From positions 693,501 through 757,500 of the forward strand of contig CP038106.1 of assembly GCA_004519485.1 (NCBI GenBank): a stretch of DNA of 64,000 bases, read 5' to 3'. Below the pieces are notes generated by a model. The model saw only the letters and a list, made by a program, of their open reading frames with translations. It did no database searches and was not told where the DNA came from. Shown in pieces: positions 45,506-55,797 of the stretch (its first letter is position 1; every line of letters starts with the position of its first letter). This DNA is from Nannochloropsis oceanica (lineage: Eukaryota > Sar > Eustigmatophyceae > Eustigmatales > Monodopsidaceae). The translations under genes and the position numbers were made by a program.

Positions 45506-45843
45506 GTGGTCGTCCTGTGTGATGTGCGGTGGTGGCCATTCGTGAAAAGTTGTGAAAGTAAGGGTGTCTCAGTCCGGGAATGTTGAGCGGACTACTCCTC
45601 CTACTCCTTCTTCACCACACTAGCCCTCAGAGTACCGCGTGACAACCACTCGTACTCACGTCCTCCACCCCCCCTCGATTCAGGCATCCTATACAAATCG
45701 CGCAGCGGCAGACGAAGTCTAAAGAATAGCCACGGATCAAGGTGCAAAGGTTGCAGGTGGTCCTCTTTTCCGATCAAGTACCTCCCTCGACCTACGACCC
45801 ACCTCACGACCCAACGCCCACACCACACCGGCAGGCAGCAAGC
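45506..45843. promoter_or_regulatory. Divergent upstream region
   Basis: About 340 bp between the proteasome-like start (-) and the small helical protein start (+). It should hold both promoters. No supported coding feature, though an unseen first exon of the proteasome-like gene could lie here. Confidence 0.4.
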
Positions 45844-46539
45844 ATGGCCGCACCACAGCAAGAGATAGCCGATCTGCTGGACGAATTGGACCGGACCATT
45901 GCGGTGCGTACTTGGGTTGGTGGCTAGAGAGAAAAGGGACGGAGAAGGGGTTGACGCCGCGCAAGGCAAAGACGACAGGGTTGTGCCCTTCATCCTAGTC
46001 CATCGACTTGATTAGACATCTCCTTCCCCCTTCTATGCTCCCCTTTCCTGGTTCCGGAATGATTCCTGTCTGTTTCCTGCGCTTGTACAACGCAACCAGG
46101 CATTGTCCTTCGTCCCCTTCCCAAACGCCACAACTCCCTCTAGAAACGCACCTACCCCCTTGTCCCTCTCACTACACATAATTCTTCACATATCTGCCTA
46201 CAGCTAACTCTACTCCGTCGATCCCCTGATTTCATGTGACTTTTTACCTCCCCTGACCCATAAAATAAATAGAAAACGTACCAAACGATGGACTCTCTGC
46301 TTTCGGCCAACAAGCCGACCAAGGGCACGGTGGAAGACCTAGCCTCCTGTGCCCTCGAATTCAACTTTTTCATTCACCACTTGCAAATAGCGAGACAAGC
46401 TTCGAGTTCTCATGTGACCAATTCCACGGCAGCAACGGGGAAAACGACAGCTTCCGGTTCTTCCACTGGTCAACAGCAGGAAGAAAGTCAAGGGTCATCC
46501 TCGGGGGGGAAAGGTGCAATGCTGCGACGCTATGCATAG
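45844..46539 (+). CDS. Small helical protein, unknown
   Basis: Two exons, 45844-45903 (donor GTGCGT) and 46273-46539, phase 0, give 108 residues. The first about 60 residues are a clean amphipathic helical region (QQEIADLLDELDRTIA, then KTYQTMDSLL and FNFFIHHLQIAR). The rest is Ser/Gln/Gly low complexity. This shape recalls small helical subunits of complexes such as Mediator or BLOC-1, but I cannot assign it. The intron is 369 bp and a further small exon inside it cannot be excluded. The second acceptor (AATAG) lacks a strong pyrimidine tract. Confidence 0.5.
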
Positions 46540-47090
46540 AGGGAAAGAAAAATTTTAAACGCCTTAAAGTCTTATAAATATTTGAGCTTGTACATGAAGC
46601 AAAGCATAAAAAATGAATCAATTCCCTAAAACCCGTAACCCGAATACGTTTCCTTTCTCATTTTTCCACCCATTTTGTCCCGAATCTTCTTCGTTCGTTC
46701 TTACATGTGTGCCATACACTGAACGGCATCGCATCGATCTCACGAAAAATCCAACCCAACATATGCCGCGCGGCTTTGTTTTTCACCCGGAGTGGTTTGG
46801 TTCTTCATGTTCTTCAGCGCGATACCCGGATGTCAGAAAGCCCGCGAGCCCCACACCTTTTTTGCCTGCCTCACCATCTCACCATGACCTCCACGACAAC
46901 CGAACCCTTTCCAGCAATTTATCACGACAAGCGCAAAGTACACATGCGCCTTTAGTGCGGCGGCGCGCCAGAGAGCACCTTTCACGCGGGCCGTGAGACA
47001 GCCCCAAACCTTGAACCTCTCCATCATCCACACACGTTTTCTCACGCGCCTCCCTCCCATCTCTGCACAACCGCAGACCAACTGTAAGCC
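46540..47090. other. Intergenic region between small helical protein and eIF3j, no gene seen
   Basis: About 550 bp between tandem genes. An AT-rich start with AATAAA-like words (about 46575-46612) probably ends the first transcript; the rest is C-rich and leads into eIF3j. No supported ORF. Confidence 0.5.
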
Positions 47091-48623
47091 ATGGGAGACT
47101 CGTGGGAAGACGATGACTTTACGCCAGTTCTGCCACAGGCGGTGATCTTGCCTACCAAGGCGGCTTGGGAAGACGAGGACTTGGTAGGTGGCGATCTGTG
47201 TGTGGTGCCCTTTTCTCAAGCCTGTCTTCGGCTTTGTGTGCCTCGAACGTGCCCTCGAAGATTGAATAATCTCGGAGTAAGGAGTATAAAGTTGTGCCTA
47301 CAACTCATGAGCATGTGTGTCACGTAAAGTTTGTGAATTGATTTGAGCGCCCTTTGTGATAATAACACCCCATCTGCGTTCCCCCCTAACGCGTCAATTT
47401 GGGATGTATTTCCTGCTGTCTGAGTGCTTACCCCTCGTGCGTATTTTTTCGTCCGTCGTCATGGAGACTGGAATGCATTCTTTTTTTTTATCTCGTGACC
47501 TTTCTTGCCAAACACTTATCCCACTCCTTCCGCCCTTCCCTGACCCCACACGCTTATAGCCCGACGACCCGAATTTCGGCAAGACTCCCGAGCAAATCGC
47601 CACCGAAGCCGCGCAAAAGAGAAAAGCAGAGGAACTCCGTCAGGCTAAGGCCGCAAAAGATGCAGAGCGTGCCACTCTCCGACGAGCAGCAGAAGAAGAA
47701 GCGGCGTTAATGGCCAAGGAGACCCCAGAGGAACGGGCCTTACGGGAGCGGAAGGCTGTGGAGAGGTCGGACCACGCGATGGCGGATGAGTTGTTTGGGG
47801 GGCCAGGGCTAGACGGGGAGCAGCAACCAGGCAGTAGGCCGGCTTCATCTCTTAGTTTGTCGTCTACAATTTCTTCGTCGGCTTTGGGAGGGAGCAAGGT
47901 ATGTCAGAGATAGTAGAGGGGGACTCCTCACTGGGTTAAAGTAAATTGTGGGAATTTACCAGCATTTGAGTTTGAATTTGAAGTTCCATGCCATTCTCGC
48001 GTCCTCCATCCACCACCGTATGATCAATCCTTTTCTTCCACTTTCCCTCCCTCCCCTCCACCGAGCAGAAGGCGGGCGCCGTATCCTTCGCGAGCCTCAA
48101 TTCCCCGGGAGATTTCACGCTCCTTGCCAAGGACCTGGCCCCTAAATTCAAAAAGGCCGCCAGCAGCAAGGACGTCACCAGCTTTGTCTCAGAGCTGCTC
48201 GCCAGGGGAGCTAAGGACCCCGTGGGCGTGGAAGACCTTAACGAGTTGATCAAAAATCTGCAGTCCCTGGCCGTGGAGAAACAGAGGCAGGCCGACGCGA
48301 ACCGGAACAAGATCGGGCAGAAGCAGAAGGCGCTGGCGGCGAAGAAGAGGGAGCATAAGGCGACAGCCGCCAAGCACAAGGAGCTGTTTGGGGATGATTT
48401 TGATGGGGCGGATCCGGATATGGACCAGTACTATGATATGGAGGATGTGAGTAGAAAGGGAGGGAGGAAGGGAGGGAGAGTGGGAGGGAAGGGTCGCCGC
48501 GCAGGGACAGTGCTATACTTGTGATGTGTGCTTTCGCACTCAGCCTTTTTATTCACGCCTAGATCCCTCTTTTCTTCTCTTCTTATTTCCCGCTCTCGGG
48601 CGCACCCACAGGAGTTCATGTGA
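47091..48623 (+). CDS. EIF3J: Translation initiation factor eIF3 subunit J (HCR1)
   Basis: Four exons, 47091-47183, 47560-47898, 48069-48446 and 48612-48623, all phase 0, give 273 residues. eIF3j binds the 40S subunit at the mRNA entry and decoding sites and aids initiation and recycling. The acidic N-terminus has the expected Trp-containing motifs (SWEDDDF, AWEDEDL). A charged coiled coil (PEQIATEAAQKRKAEELRQAKAAKD) follows. The C-terminal half has the core DFTLLAKDLAPKFKKAASSKDVTSFVSELLARG region and a basic helix. The terminal exon codes only E-F-M; together with YYDMED it recreates the family's conserved acidic-Phe-Met end (EDFM in human), which supports this tiny exon. Confidence 0.92.
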
Positions 48624-49165
48624 AGCCCCGGGAGCCAAGCAAACAAGGCGAGCCGTCACACTCAGCTTGGGGACGACGGATTACCACTACCACCACCACC
48701 AGCAGCATCATTATCCAGTCACAAGGGGAGACAATTGTGAGGGTCAGAGGCAGAGACGTTCACGAGCGAAGAAAGCGCGCGAGGCCCACGATGGTGTGTC
48801 AACGTGCAAGGAATATAGGGATGGAGGGAGGGTGGGAGGAAGGAAGGGAGGAATTTTGTACTTTGTCGATGGAGATGGCTCGATGGTTGGATGGATGAAT
48901 GTTGCTGCGCTGGCTGGTTGGCGCGAGAGGAAGGAGAGCGCGAGGAGGAGGACGAATGCTTAGAAACACGACTCGGATCAATTTAAATATCCGTTTTTAG
49001 GCCCTTGCCTGTCCGGAGGAGGAGGGGGAGGGGGAGGAGGTGGTGGAGGAAGAGGCAGAGGAGATGCTTGAAGATTCATAGAGTGCACGTAGTGAAAAGG
49101 TGTGGGAAAACAAGAGATATAGGAAACCCAGGAGGAAAGAAGCAACACACACACACACACACACA

Positions 49166-49218
<53 letters not shown>

Positions 49219-49799
49219 GCGAGCTGTTTGCTCCGCAGACAGGCAGGTACCAAAAGCCGGGCAACAATTTTTTCCTTTTGTTGCCTCATTTATGCATGTT
49301 ATTTCACTCGGAGACTAAATTTGCATGTCATGTGAATGGCTCTTTCCATGTGGTGTGGATAATTCTTTGTCCAAGCATCGACGGCGTGACGGGAGCAGGG
49401 TCGCCAATTTCAGTCCCACTGGCCCTCTATCTTCTACCTTTTTTTCACACTCTCAATCTTTATCTCTCTTCCGCACACCAAACGCCATCACCCATCCACA
49501 AAATGCACGCCTATCTACCGCCCCGACCTACTTTCCTCATTCGAGCACACCATAAAGCTCACTCCTTAAACTGCACCTCCTCTCCACCCTCTTCTTATTC
49601 AGCTTCCTTCTCCCAGGGTCAAATCGTTCTCGCAGCTTCCACCCCCCCTTTGGACGTCGGTCCTCACCACCCCAACTCACCTGACCTCTGTGCGCCACCC
49701 CCAAGGGCAAAGGCAAGGACATGGACTGACCCAATGTACTCTTCATGTGATAAGCCCCACCACGGCCAGATTAGGATCGGTTCCCAGGACGGCTTTCCC
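48624..49799. other. Long convergent intergenic region with a dinucleotide array
   Basis: About 1.18 kb between eIF3j and the RGG gene. It contains the (CA)(CT)(CA) array at 49145-49218 and purine-rich runs. ORFs crossing the array or the purine runs are low complexity and not credible. Confidence 0.55.
49145..49218. repeat. Compound (CA)n(CT)n(CA)n microsatellite
   Basis: A perfect three-block array: about 12 CA, 14 CT and 10 CA units, nearly mirror-symmetric about the CT block. CA runs can form Z-DNA and the CT block triplex DNA. It lies in a convergent intergenic region. Confidence 0.95.
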
Positions 49800-51080
49800 T
49801 CACGTTCTAACCCACTTGTTTGATCCCGCCCAAAGATTCACCCCCCTCCCGCGACCCCTCCCGCGTCCTCCGCCCCTGCCCCCCCCTCTCTGTACCCATA
49901 CCACTTCCCCTCCTTCCCCCCCACCCCCACGCTTCCCCAACACACTCACGTCCAATTCTCCTCCCGCATCGGCAGTCCCAGTTGCGGGGGGAGGAGGAGG
50001 AGGAGGGGCGACAAAGGCCATATTGTTCTTCGATACCTTCGTCGGCATTATTTGTAGTGCGGACGCCACCTTCGGCCATTCCCGCGAGGCAAACGCCGAC
50101 ACCGTCATCCCGTCCTCCAATACCTGAGACCAGCTCCCCTTCCGAACAAACCACTCCTCCCCTTGCTCTTCCTGCCCTTCCTCTCCTCTTGGCCGCACGA
50201 ACACCTCCATCCCCAACAAGGACAAGACCACGTTCAAGCCTAGCAGCAGCTCCGTGTCCCTCGCCTTCCTCCCGGGGTTCAGCGTCACTGTCCCTTCCCG
50301 GGCCTTCAAAACTAGAATCTGGACGTGTCGACTGTCCACACTCACCTCCGACCCGTCCTCCGACCATGCCTTAAACAGCAAAGTGGTTTCTGAATGAGGC
50401 CGACGTGGCGGGCCTGCGATACCTCCTGGACGGGCACCCATGGGAGGGCCATCACCAAACGGAGGCAGCTCAAACACAGGTCCTCCTCGCTGCTGGCGAT
50501 GATACCCCTGGCTATACACACCTCTCCCTCCGCCACTACCGGAGCCGCCGTCTAAAAAGCCACCAGAACCGGCAGCACCATTATTGAATCCTCCTCTTCC
50601 ATCCCCACCACCATGGCTTCCCTGCGCGTACATCCCCCCAGGGGCTTGATCCACAAACACACGCGGGTGCCCTCCTCGTCCTCCTCTTCCTCGCCCTCTT
50701 CCTACAACGTAGAGAGGTAGCGGCTGATCCGTGCGATAGTGAGCCTGGAAGCTCATCTCAGGGCCAGGCCCAGGGCCAACATGGTAGAAACCTCGTCCTC
50801 CACCGCGCCCTCCTTCTCCCCTTGGCACGTAATGTTGCGGGTGCTCTCCCCTTCCTTCTCCTCCCCCTCGTGCCCCTTCATTGCCACCGTAAAGTGGGCG
50901 ATGTCCGCGCTGGCGTTCACCACCGCCGCCCAGCCTTCCTCTTCCTCGGAAATGCCTGGAAGTGCCACCTCGACCTCGATTGTGGTGGTGTCTGTCGCTT
51001 GGCGCTTCATCTTCAGGTGTGATCAGATCGTCCAGGTTCTTGTCAAGCCTTGCCTGAATCTCATCGGGCGTGGCGGACAT
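49800..51080 (-). CDS. RGG-rich protein with a UAP56-binding-like N-terminal motif
   Basis: Single exon, 426 residues from the ATG at 51080; the upstream in-frame start at 51170 is TTG and is rejected. The N-terminus holds LDKNLDDLI, close to the UAP56-binding motif LDMSLDDII of ALY/REF and UIF mRNA export adaptors. A long Gly/Arg region with RGG boxes follows (residues about 30-230), then a non-repetitive domain (ETTLLFKAWSEDGSEVSVDSRHV to EWPKVASALQIM, about 235-345) that I do not recognise and that is not a canonical RRM, then Pro-rich and RGG-rich tails. Inference: an RNA-binding mRNA export or processing factor. Head to head with the CCDC6-like gene. Confidence 0.7.
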   Translation of the reverse strand: MSATPDEIQARLDKNLDDLITPEDEAPSDRHHHNRGRGGTSRHFRGRGRLGGGGERQRGHRPLYGGNEGARGGGEGRGEHPQHYVPRGEGGRGGGRGFYHVGPGPGPEMSFQAHYRTDQPLPLYVVGRGRGRGGRGGHPRVFVDQAPGGMYAQGSHGGGDGRGGFNNGAAGSGGFLDGGSGSGGGRGVYSQGYHRQQRGGPVFELPPFGDGPPMGARPGGIAGPPRRPHSETTLLFKAWSEDGSEVSVDSRHVQILVLKAREGTVTLNPGRKARDTELLLGLNVVLSLLGMEVFVRPRGEEGQEEQGEEWFVRKGSWSQVLEDGMTVSAFASREWPKVASALQIMPTKVSKNNMAFVAPPPPPPPATGTADAGGELDVSVLGKRGGGGEGGEVVWVQRGGGRGGGRGRGRGRGVNLWAGSNKWVRT

Positions 51081-51486
51081 GCTAGAAAGCTGCAGAGGTG
51101 TGTTGGTGGGGGTGGGGGGCAGGTGTGAGAGGCTTGATGATGATAATTCAAAGGAGCCATGGCCAGCCAACAGCGACTGGCCGCTGGCGTATTGAATGGC
51201 GTTCTAGAAATACCATCGTTGTGTTGATGTGAAGATTGGAGAAACGGGTCCAGATTATGTCAAGGTTTGAGGCGTGACGGTGGAACAACGTGTTCATTCA
51301 ATAGTGAGAAACTTTCCCAGACTCGGAGTAAGGGGCTCTGGCTTGTTCTGTGTATCACTTCAGTACTTCGCCCACCTCATGTGTACTTCAAGCACGCTTG
51401 CCGAAAGTTATCTCTGCTTTTGAACCTGATCACGACGCAACTCATCTTTGACCTTTGACCCTTCACCAACAGGGCAGCCAACAATA
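51081..51486. promoter_or_regulatory. Divergent upstream region of RGG and CCDC6-like genes
   Basis: About 405 bp between divergent ATGs. It should hold both promoters. No supported coding feature. Confidence 0.45.
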
Positions 51487-52943
51487 ATGCATCAGCCGCC
51501 GCTTTCCCCCTCCTCACTGCCTTCAAGTCCCCGACCAGAGCATGACGCCAGCTATTGGAAACAAAGGGCCGCGCAGCTGGAAAAAGAGGTAAGACGAACG
51601 AGGACATGTGGAGAACAGCACTTAGGACCTAGAATGGCCGCAGGCTGAATGGCCCTTTGTTAGCTTTCCCCTCTGTTATCTCTCTCCCCTCCCTCCTTCC
51701 CGTCCCTCCCGTCCGTCCCCCGTAGCTACTCGAAATGAAGGAGCGCTCGATAGAAATGTTCAGTCGAACCGAAGCAGAGGAGGAAGGTCTCATCAATAAG
51801 CTCATCAGCCGCCTGGACGAACTCAAGAAGGAGAAGGAGCACTTGGCCATTGAGGTGGAGCGGGAGGAGGAGGTACGTTGAACATGTCCTTTTTCGCATT
51901 TGGGACTTTCGAATCTTGCCTTGTAGGAAGTAATTGCAGGAGCCACTTTGCCTTGGGCATTCATCGTCAGAATCCAGCCCTTTTCATGTCCAATTCCTCC
52001 TCCCCTACGCCCACCACCAGATGATCTCCAACACCCTCCAAAAGAAGCTCACTAAAGTGCTACAAGAAAAAATTGACCTTGAAAACCAGCTGGAAGCAGA
52101 GCAAGAAGCCATAGTCAACAAACTCGGGTAAGCCTTTGCTTGAAATTATCTCTCCCTCTTTTTCTTGCTTACATGTGTCTCTCTCTTCTCTCACATACAA
52201 CAAAACCGACTACTCAGGGCTGAGATCTCGAAGCTACGCAAAGAAAAAGGAGCGTTGGTAATGGAAGTAGAGCGGGAGGAAGAGCTGCTGACTACTACCT
52301 TGTCCCGCAAGCTGGATCGAGAACGTCGTGATAAAGAGGAGCTCGGGGCTCGCTTGCTTAAGGAACAGGTTCAGGTGCGTCTCCCGTATGATACGAGAGA
52401 GCGGATGAGGACACAATGGGGGTCCCAATCTTTCCTTACTTTCCATTCATCTACAAAATGCTTTTAAATTCCACGCATGTACACTAGGTGCAAGAGTTGA
52501 AGGAGACTTTGAGAGAAGATACCCGCCTCGTTTTACAGCTCAAAGGCGTCATGGAGACAGTTACAGACAAAGGACAAGGACTGCCTCTCGAGCCTGAAGA
52601 CCGTGATCTTATCATACAGGTAAGGGTATGCGCGCGCTTCGGACAGAGGGAAACACATGGAAATGGTAATGTAATCTTTGTTATTGTCATCGCTCATTTC
52701 CTATTCCCATGGATCACCGTTCTTTACATAAAAACCATGCAGATCTCTGCTCGGCTTGCGGAGCGTTTGATCCTGCTTGAGAGCAGAGCGGGAGGGCAAG
52801 ACGAGGAAGGGTGGAGAGAGGAGGAAGAGAAGGACGGGAAGGTGGAGGAGGAAGTGGGGGACGAGTTGGAAAGTGTGAGTAGCACTGGTGCCGCGGCGGG
52901 AGGGAGCAGCAGCCAGGATAGCACGATGGGAAGTGACGAATGA
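51487..52943 (+). CDS. CCDC6-like coiled-coil protein
   Basis: Six exons, 51487-51588, 51726-51872, 52021-52127, 52218-52374, 52488-52619 and 52743-52943 (phases 0, 0, 2, 0, 0), give 281 residues. The coiled coil runs from about residue 22 to 230 with repeated modules like those of CCDC6: LINKLISRLDELKKEKEHLAIEVEREEE, ISNTLQKKLTKVLQEKIDLENQLEAEQEAIVNKL, and a third ending in EELLTTTLSRKL. The pattern EKIDLENxLExEQEAxVN is nearly identical to the human protein. CCDC6 acts in DNA damage signalling in animals; its role in algae is unknown. The tail is acidic then Ser-rich. Exons 2, 3 and 4 each carry about one module. Confidence 0.85.
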
Positions 52944-53476
52944 GTTGGGAGGAGTGAGGTGTAAAAAGAGAAAATGATAATGGAAAAGAAAAAGAAAAAT
53001 AGAAACATATTGTTATATAATAAGATATGGGGAAACTTCTTCAAATTCCTTTTATGTTGCCTCTATCGAAGTAAGATGGGGGGATGATAGTTTGAATGAA
53101 GGGTCCCATACCCGGATGCGAGCCAAGACGAAAGCACGCCCAGGCCTTGACGTGCTCATGTCTCACGCATTCGACTAGCCAATCCGACCAGAACTCACAT
53201 ACAAGTGCAAAACACACTGAAAGACACCAAGGTACTCTCAGACATGTCCTAGCCAGAGGCTTCGGTCCCTTAAGCTCCTTTCTGCACTTCACGGCGGTGC
53301 CTCGGCCGACTCACCTCGAACTAGAACAACACGGCTTTCCGCATCTGCCTTCCAAGCAAGTGGCAGCAGTGGCAGCAGGAACAGCAGACAAGTGCGCGCT
53401 TATAATAGAGCCCAAAGCTTCGGAATTACACAGAGATGCGGGCAAGGCTCACCCAGGTAGGAATGCGGCAGCCTCT

Positions 53477-55200
53477 ATGCACCGTTCACCCTTTCTCATC
53501 ATCCCACCATTACCACCCTCAAATAATCAGGCCACGGGCGCAGCAAGCTCTCAAACATCGTCGTTAGGGGGAGTGGAAGACCTAGACCATGACGACCATG
53601 TTGTACTCTCGGTGCTGGACGACGGTGTGGGCCACAACTCCGAGTTGTTGCGGAGAAGCGAGTCGAATGCCGCGAGTGTAGTACCTAAGCAGCGCTCGAG
53701 TCTGAGTTTCCTCAGTTTAGGCGGGAGTAGCAGCAAGGCCCGGAAGCACATAGAATTGGGAAACCTGCATGGCGCGGGCATTGCGCTCGGAGGTATGGCT
53801 GATGATGCAGCTCTCTCGGCAGCTACGGCAGCGGGAGGTAAGGAGAGTTGGAGAGATCGAGAGGCGGGCAGCGACGTTCACCATGGGCATGAACGGCCAT
53901 CTTTCCGGGTGATCGGTGTGCAGATCTCACACATGTCACGGACGGGGCAGTTTCTGTTCTGTACTTTTGGGGTCTTTTCTTTTTTGTTGGTATACGGGTT
54001 CCTTCAGGAGTATATGGTTATTCACGTCTTCCAGCGGCAGTTGGGCATCTTCTTGACTTTGTGTCAATTTGCGGGTTACTCGTCATTGGCGGCTTTGCAT
54101 CGGCTCATTCATGCGGATACGCCACGGAGAATCCCGTTGGGGTACTACGTCTTGCTGGCGACGCTGCAAGCGACGATGCAGGGGTTGACGAATTTGTCAA
54201 TGCGGTGGTTGAACTACCCGGCGAAGATGTTGTTCAAGTCTTCGAGGGTGATTCCGACAATGATCGTGGGGGTTTTCATCATGAAGAAGCGGTACAAGGT
54301 ACACTCGTGCTTTTGTGTTGAGGGGGGTTGTGACGGATTTGTTGGTCGTTCATCTTAAGATTTACGTCTCACGTACTCCCTTCCGCCCTCCCTCTCTCCC
54401 TCCCCAACCTTTCTCAGATGAAAGACTACATGGTCGTCGCCCTTCTATCCCTGGGCCTCGTCTTCTTCATCCAAGCCGACGTGAAAGTATCCCCCTCCTT
54501 TCATCCTCTGGGGATAATTTTCATCTCCATGGCTCTAGTCGTCGATGCGGCCATAGTGAACATCCAGGAATACACCTTGAGGAGATACGACGCTAGCCAT
54601 GACGAACTCATCTTCTACTCCTACGGCATTGGATCGTTCATCCTTTTTGCCTACTGCCTGTTCTCCATGGAGCTTTACGATGGCATCGTATTTCTCCGCT
54701 CCCAGCCCCCTCGCAGCACCCTCTGTCTCATCATTTTCTGTTTCTGCGGCTACTTCGGTGTCACCTGCGTGGCGGCCCTGACCAAGAAATTCGGTGCTCT
54801 TGCCTCGACTATGACGACAACCGCACGGAAAGCCTTGACACTCTTTCTTTCCTTCTTCATCTTTCCGAAACCTGCCACGGGGATGCATGTTTTTGGGGGG
54901 GTCCTTTTCGTGTTGGGGCTGTCCGTTAAAGCTGTGCCCACAGGCCGGAACAAGGATTATGCTTCCTCTTCCTCCGCCTCCTCCTCCATCCCCTCCACCT
55001 CTTCGGCCGCAACGTTACTATCCCCTTCTTGTTCCTCCCCCTCGCATGCATCCATGAAGTCAAAACAAACACGTTCGTTGCTCTCCTCGTCCGCGGCAGT
55101 GCCACCATCATCATCATCATCATCATCGGCAGCGGCATCAGCAGTTGCCACCTCGCATCAGGCGATGGGGAGCATCGCAAAAAGCATAGAATTAGTCTAA
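53477..55200 (+). CDS. SLC35B3-like nucleotide sulphate (PAPS) transporter
   Basis: Two exons, 53477-54298 and 54418-55200, phase 0, give 534 residues. SLC35B2/B3 proteins carry 3'-phosphoadenosine 5'-phosphosulphate into the Golgi lumen for sulphation. The N-terminal about 150 residues are hydrophilic. The ten-helix core begins QISHMSRTGQFLFCTFGVF and includes LNYPAKMLFKSSRVIPTMIVG, FIQADVKVSPSF, DAAIVNIQEYTLRRYDASHDELIFYSYGIG and TMTTTARKALTLFLSFFIFPKP, a close match to SLC35B3. The tail is Ser-rich. The frame is open back to an ATG at 53096 (661 residues); the ATG at 53477 was preferred because the extra part has no recognisable content. The sulphated products are likely polysaccharides of the wall or secreted matrix (inference). 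Confidence 0.88.
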
Positions 55201-55710
55201 TGCATAAAATTAGAACGAATAGAATGAGAATCTTGTCCAAATTTGCAAAAGTCGCTCCATCCATCTCTCTTCCCTCTCCTTGCTTGTGTATATGGTTTAG
55301 AGCGAGTGAGAGAGTGAGGGGTTGCTTATCTGCCTTTCCAAAGAAATGGATGGGGGCCCGGGGGAATCATTGCTCGAAATAAATGGAGGGATCGAAGTAG
55401 AAGAAGCGGCAGCTGTTTTTATCCCTCCTATGTGCTCTGCGTCGCATGCCCGTCCAGCTTAAGCTTACCGACCGAAAAACAATAAAAGTCACTCAATCAA
55501 AGCAAAGAACAAAGTCCAAGAAACAAACTGCAATGTGGAGACTTCACTAGATTCTTGAGGGTCTTTTCTCTGGCGTGTATCTCCACTATTTTACTTGTTC
55601 AACCAGTCTTTTGAATAGTCCTAGAGTGTTTGTGGTCACACATTCCTTGTAGTATTTATTTTATATACACTTCCCTACACCAATAGGTATTTTCCCAACA
55701 CAAGCATCAT

Positions 55711-55742
<32 letters not shown>

Positions 55743-55797
55743 GCACACAGCAGCAGCAGCAGCAGCAGCAGCACTCAGCAGTAGCAGTATTGGGACC
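55201..55797. other. Convergent intergenic region with trinucleotide repeats
   Basis: About 600 bp, AT-rich, between the transporter (+) and the deneddylase (-) stops. It holds both 3' UTRs and the CAT/CAG array at 55705-55774. No gene is supported. Confidence 0.55.
55705..55774. repeat. CAT/CAG trinucleotide array
   Basis: Five CAT-type triplets are followed by two CAG runs of about eight units each, split by CACACAG. On the minus strand it is a CTG array located 24 bases past the deneddylase stop codon, inside its probable 3' UTR. Confidence 0.9.

Noticed and set aside
49005-49823. 272-codon plus-strand ORF
   Set aside because: It runs through the CA/CT microsatellite, has no recognisable domain and is antisense to the 3' end of the RGG gene.
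51081-51170. 30-codon extension of the RGG protein
   Set aside because: It would start at TTG; the ATG at 51080 opens directly on the conserved-looking motif.
53096-53476. 127-codon extension of the transporter
   Set aside because: The frame is open but shows no homology, and the later ATG at 53477 is closer to a normal leader; kept only as an alternative.
55705-55790. Regular repeats as a CRISPR array or origin iterons
   Set aside because: They are simple trinucleotides without spacers, in a eukaryotic 3' UTR.
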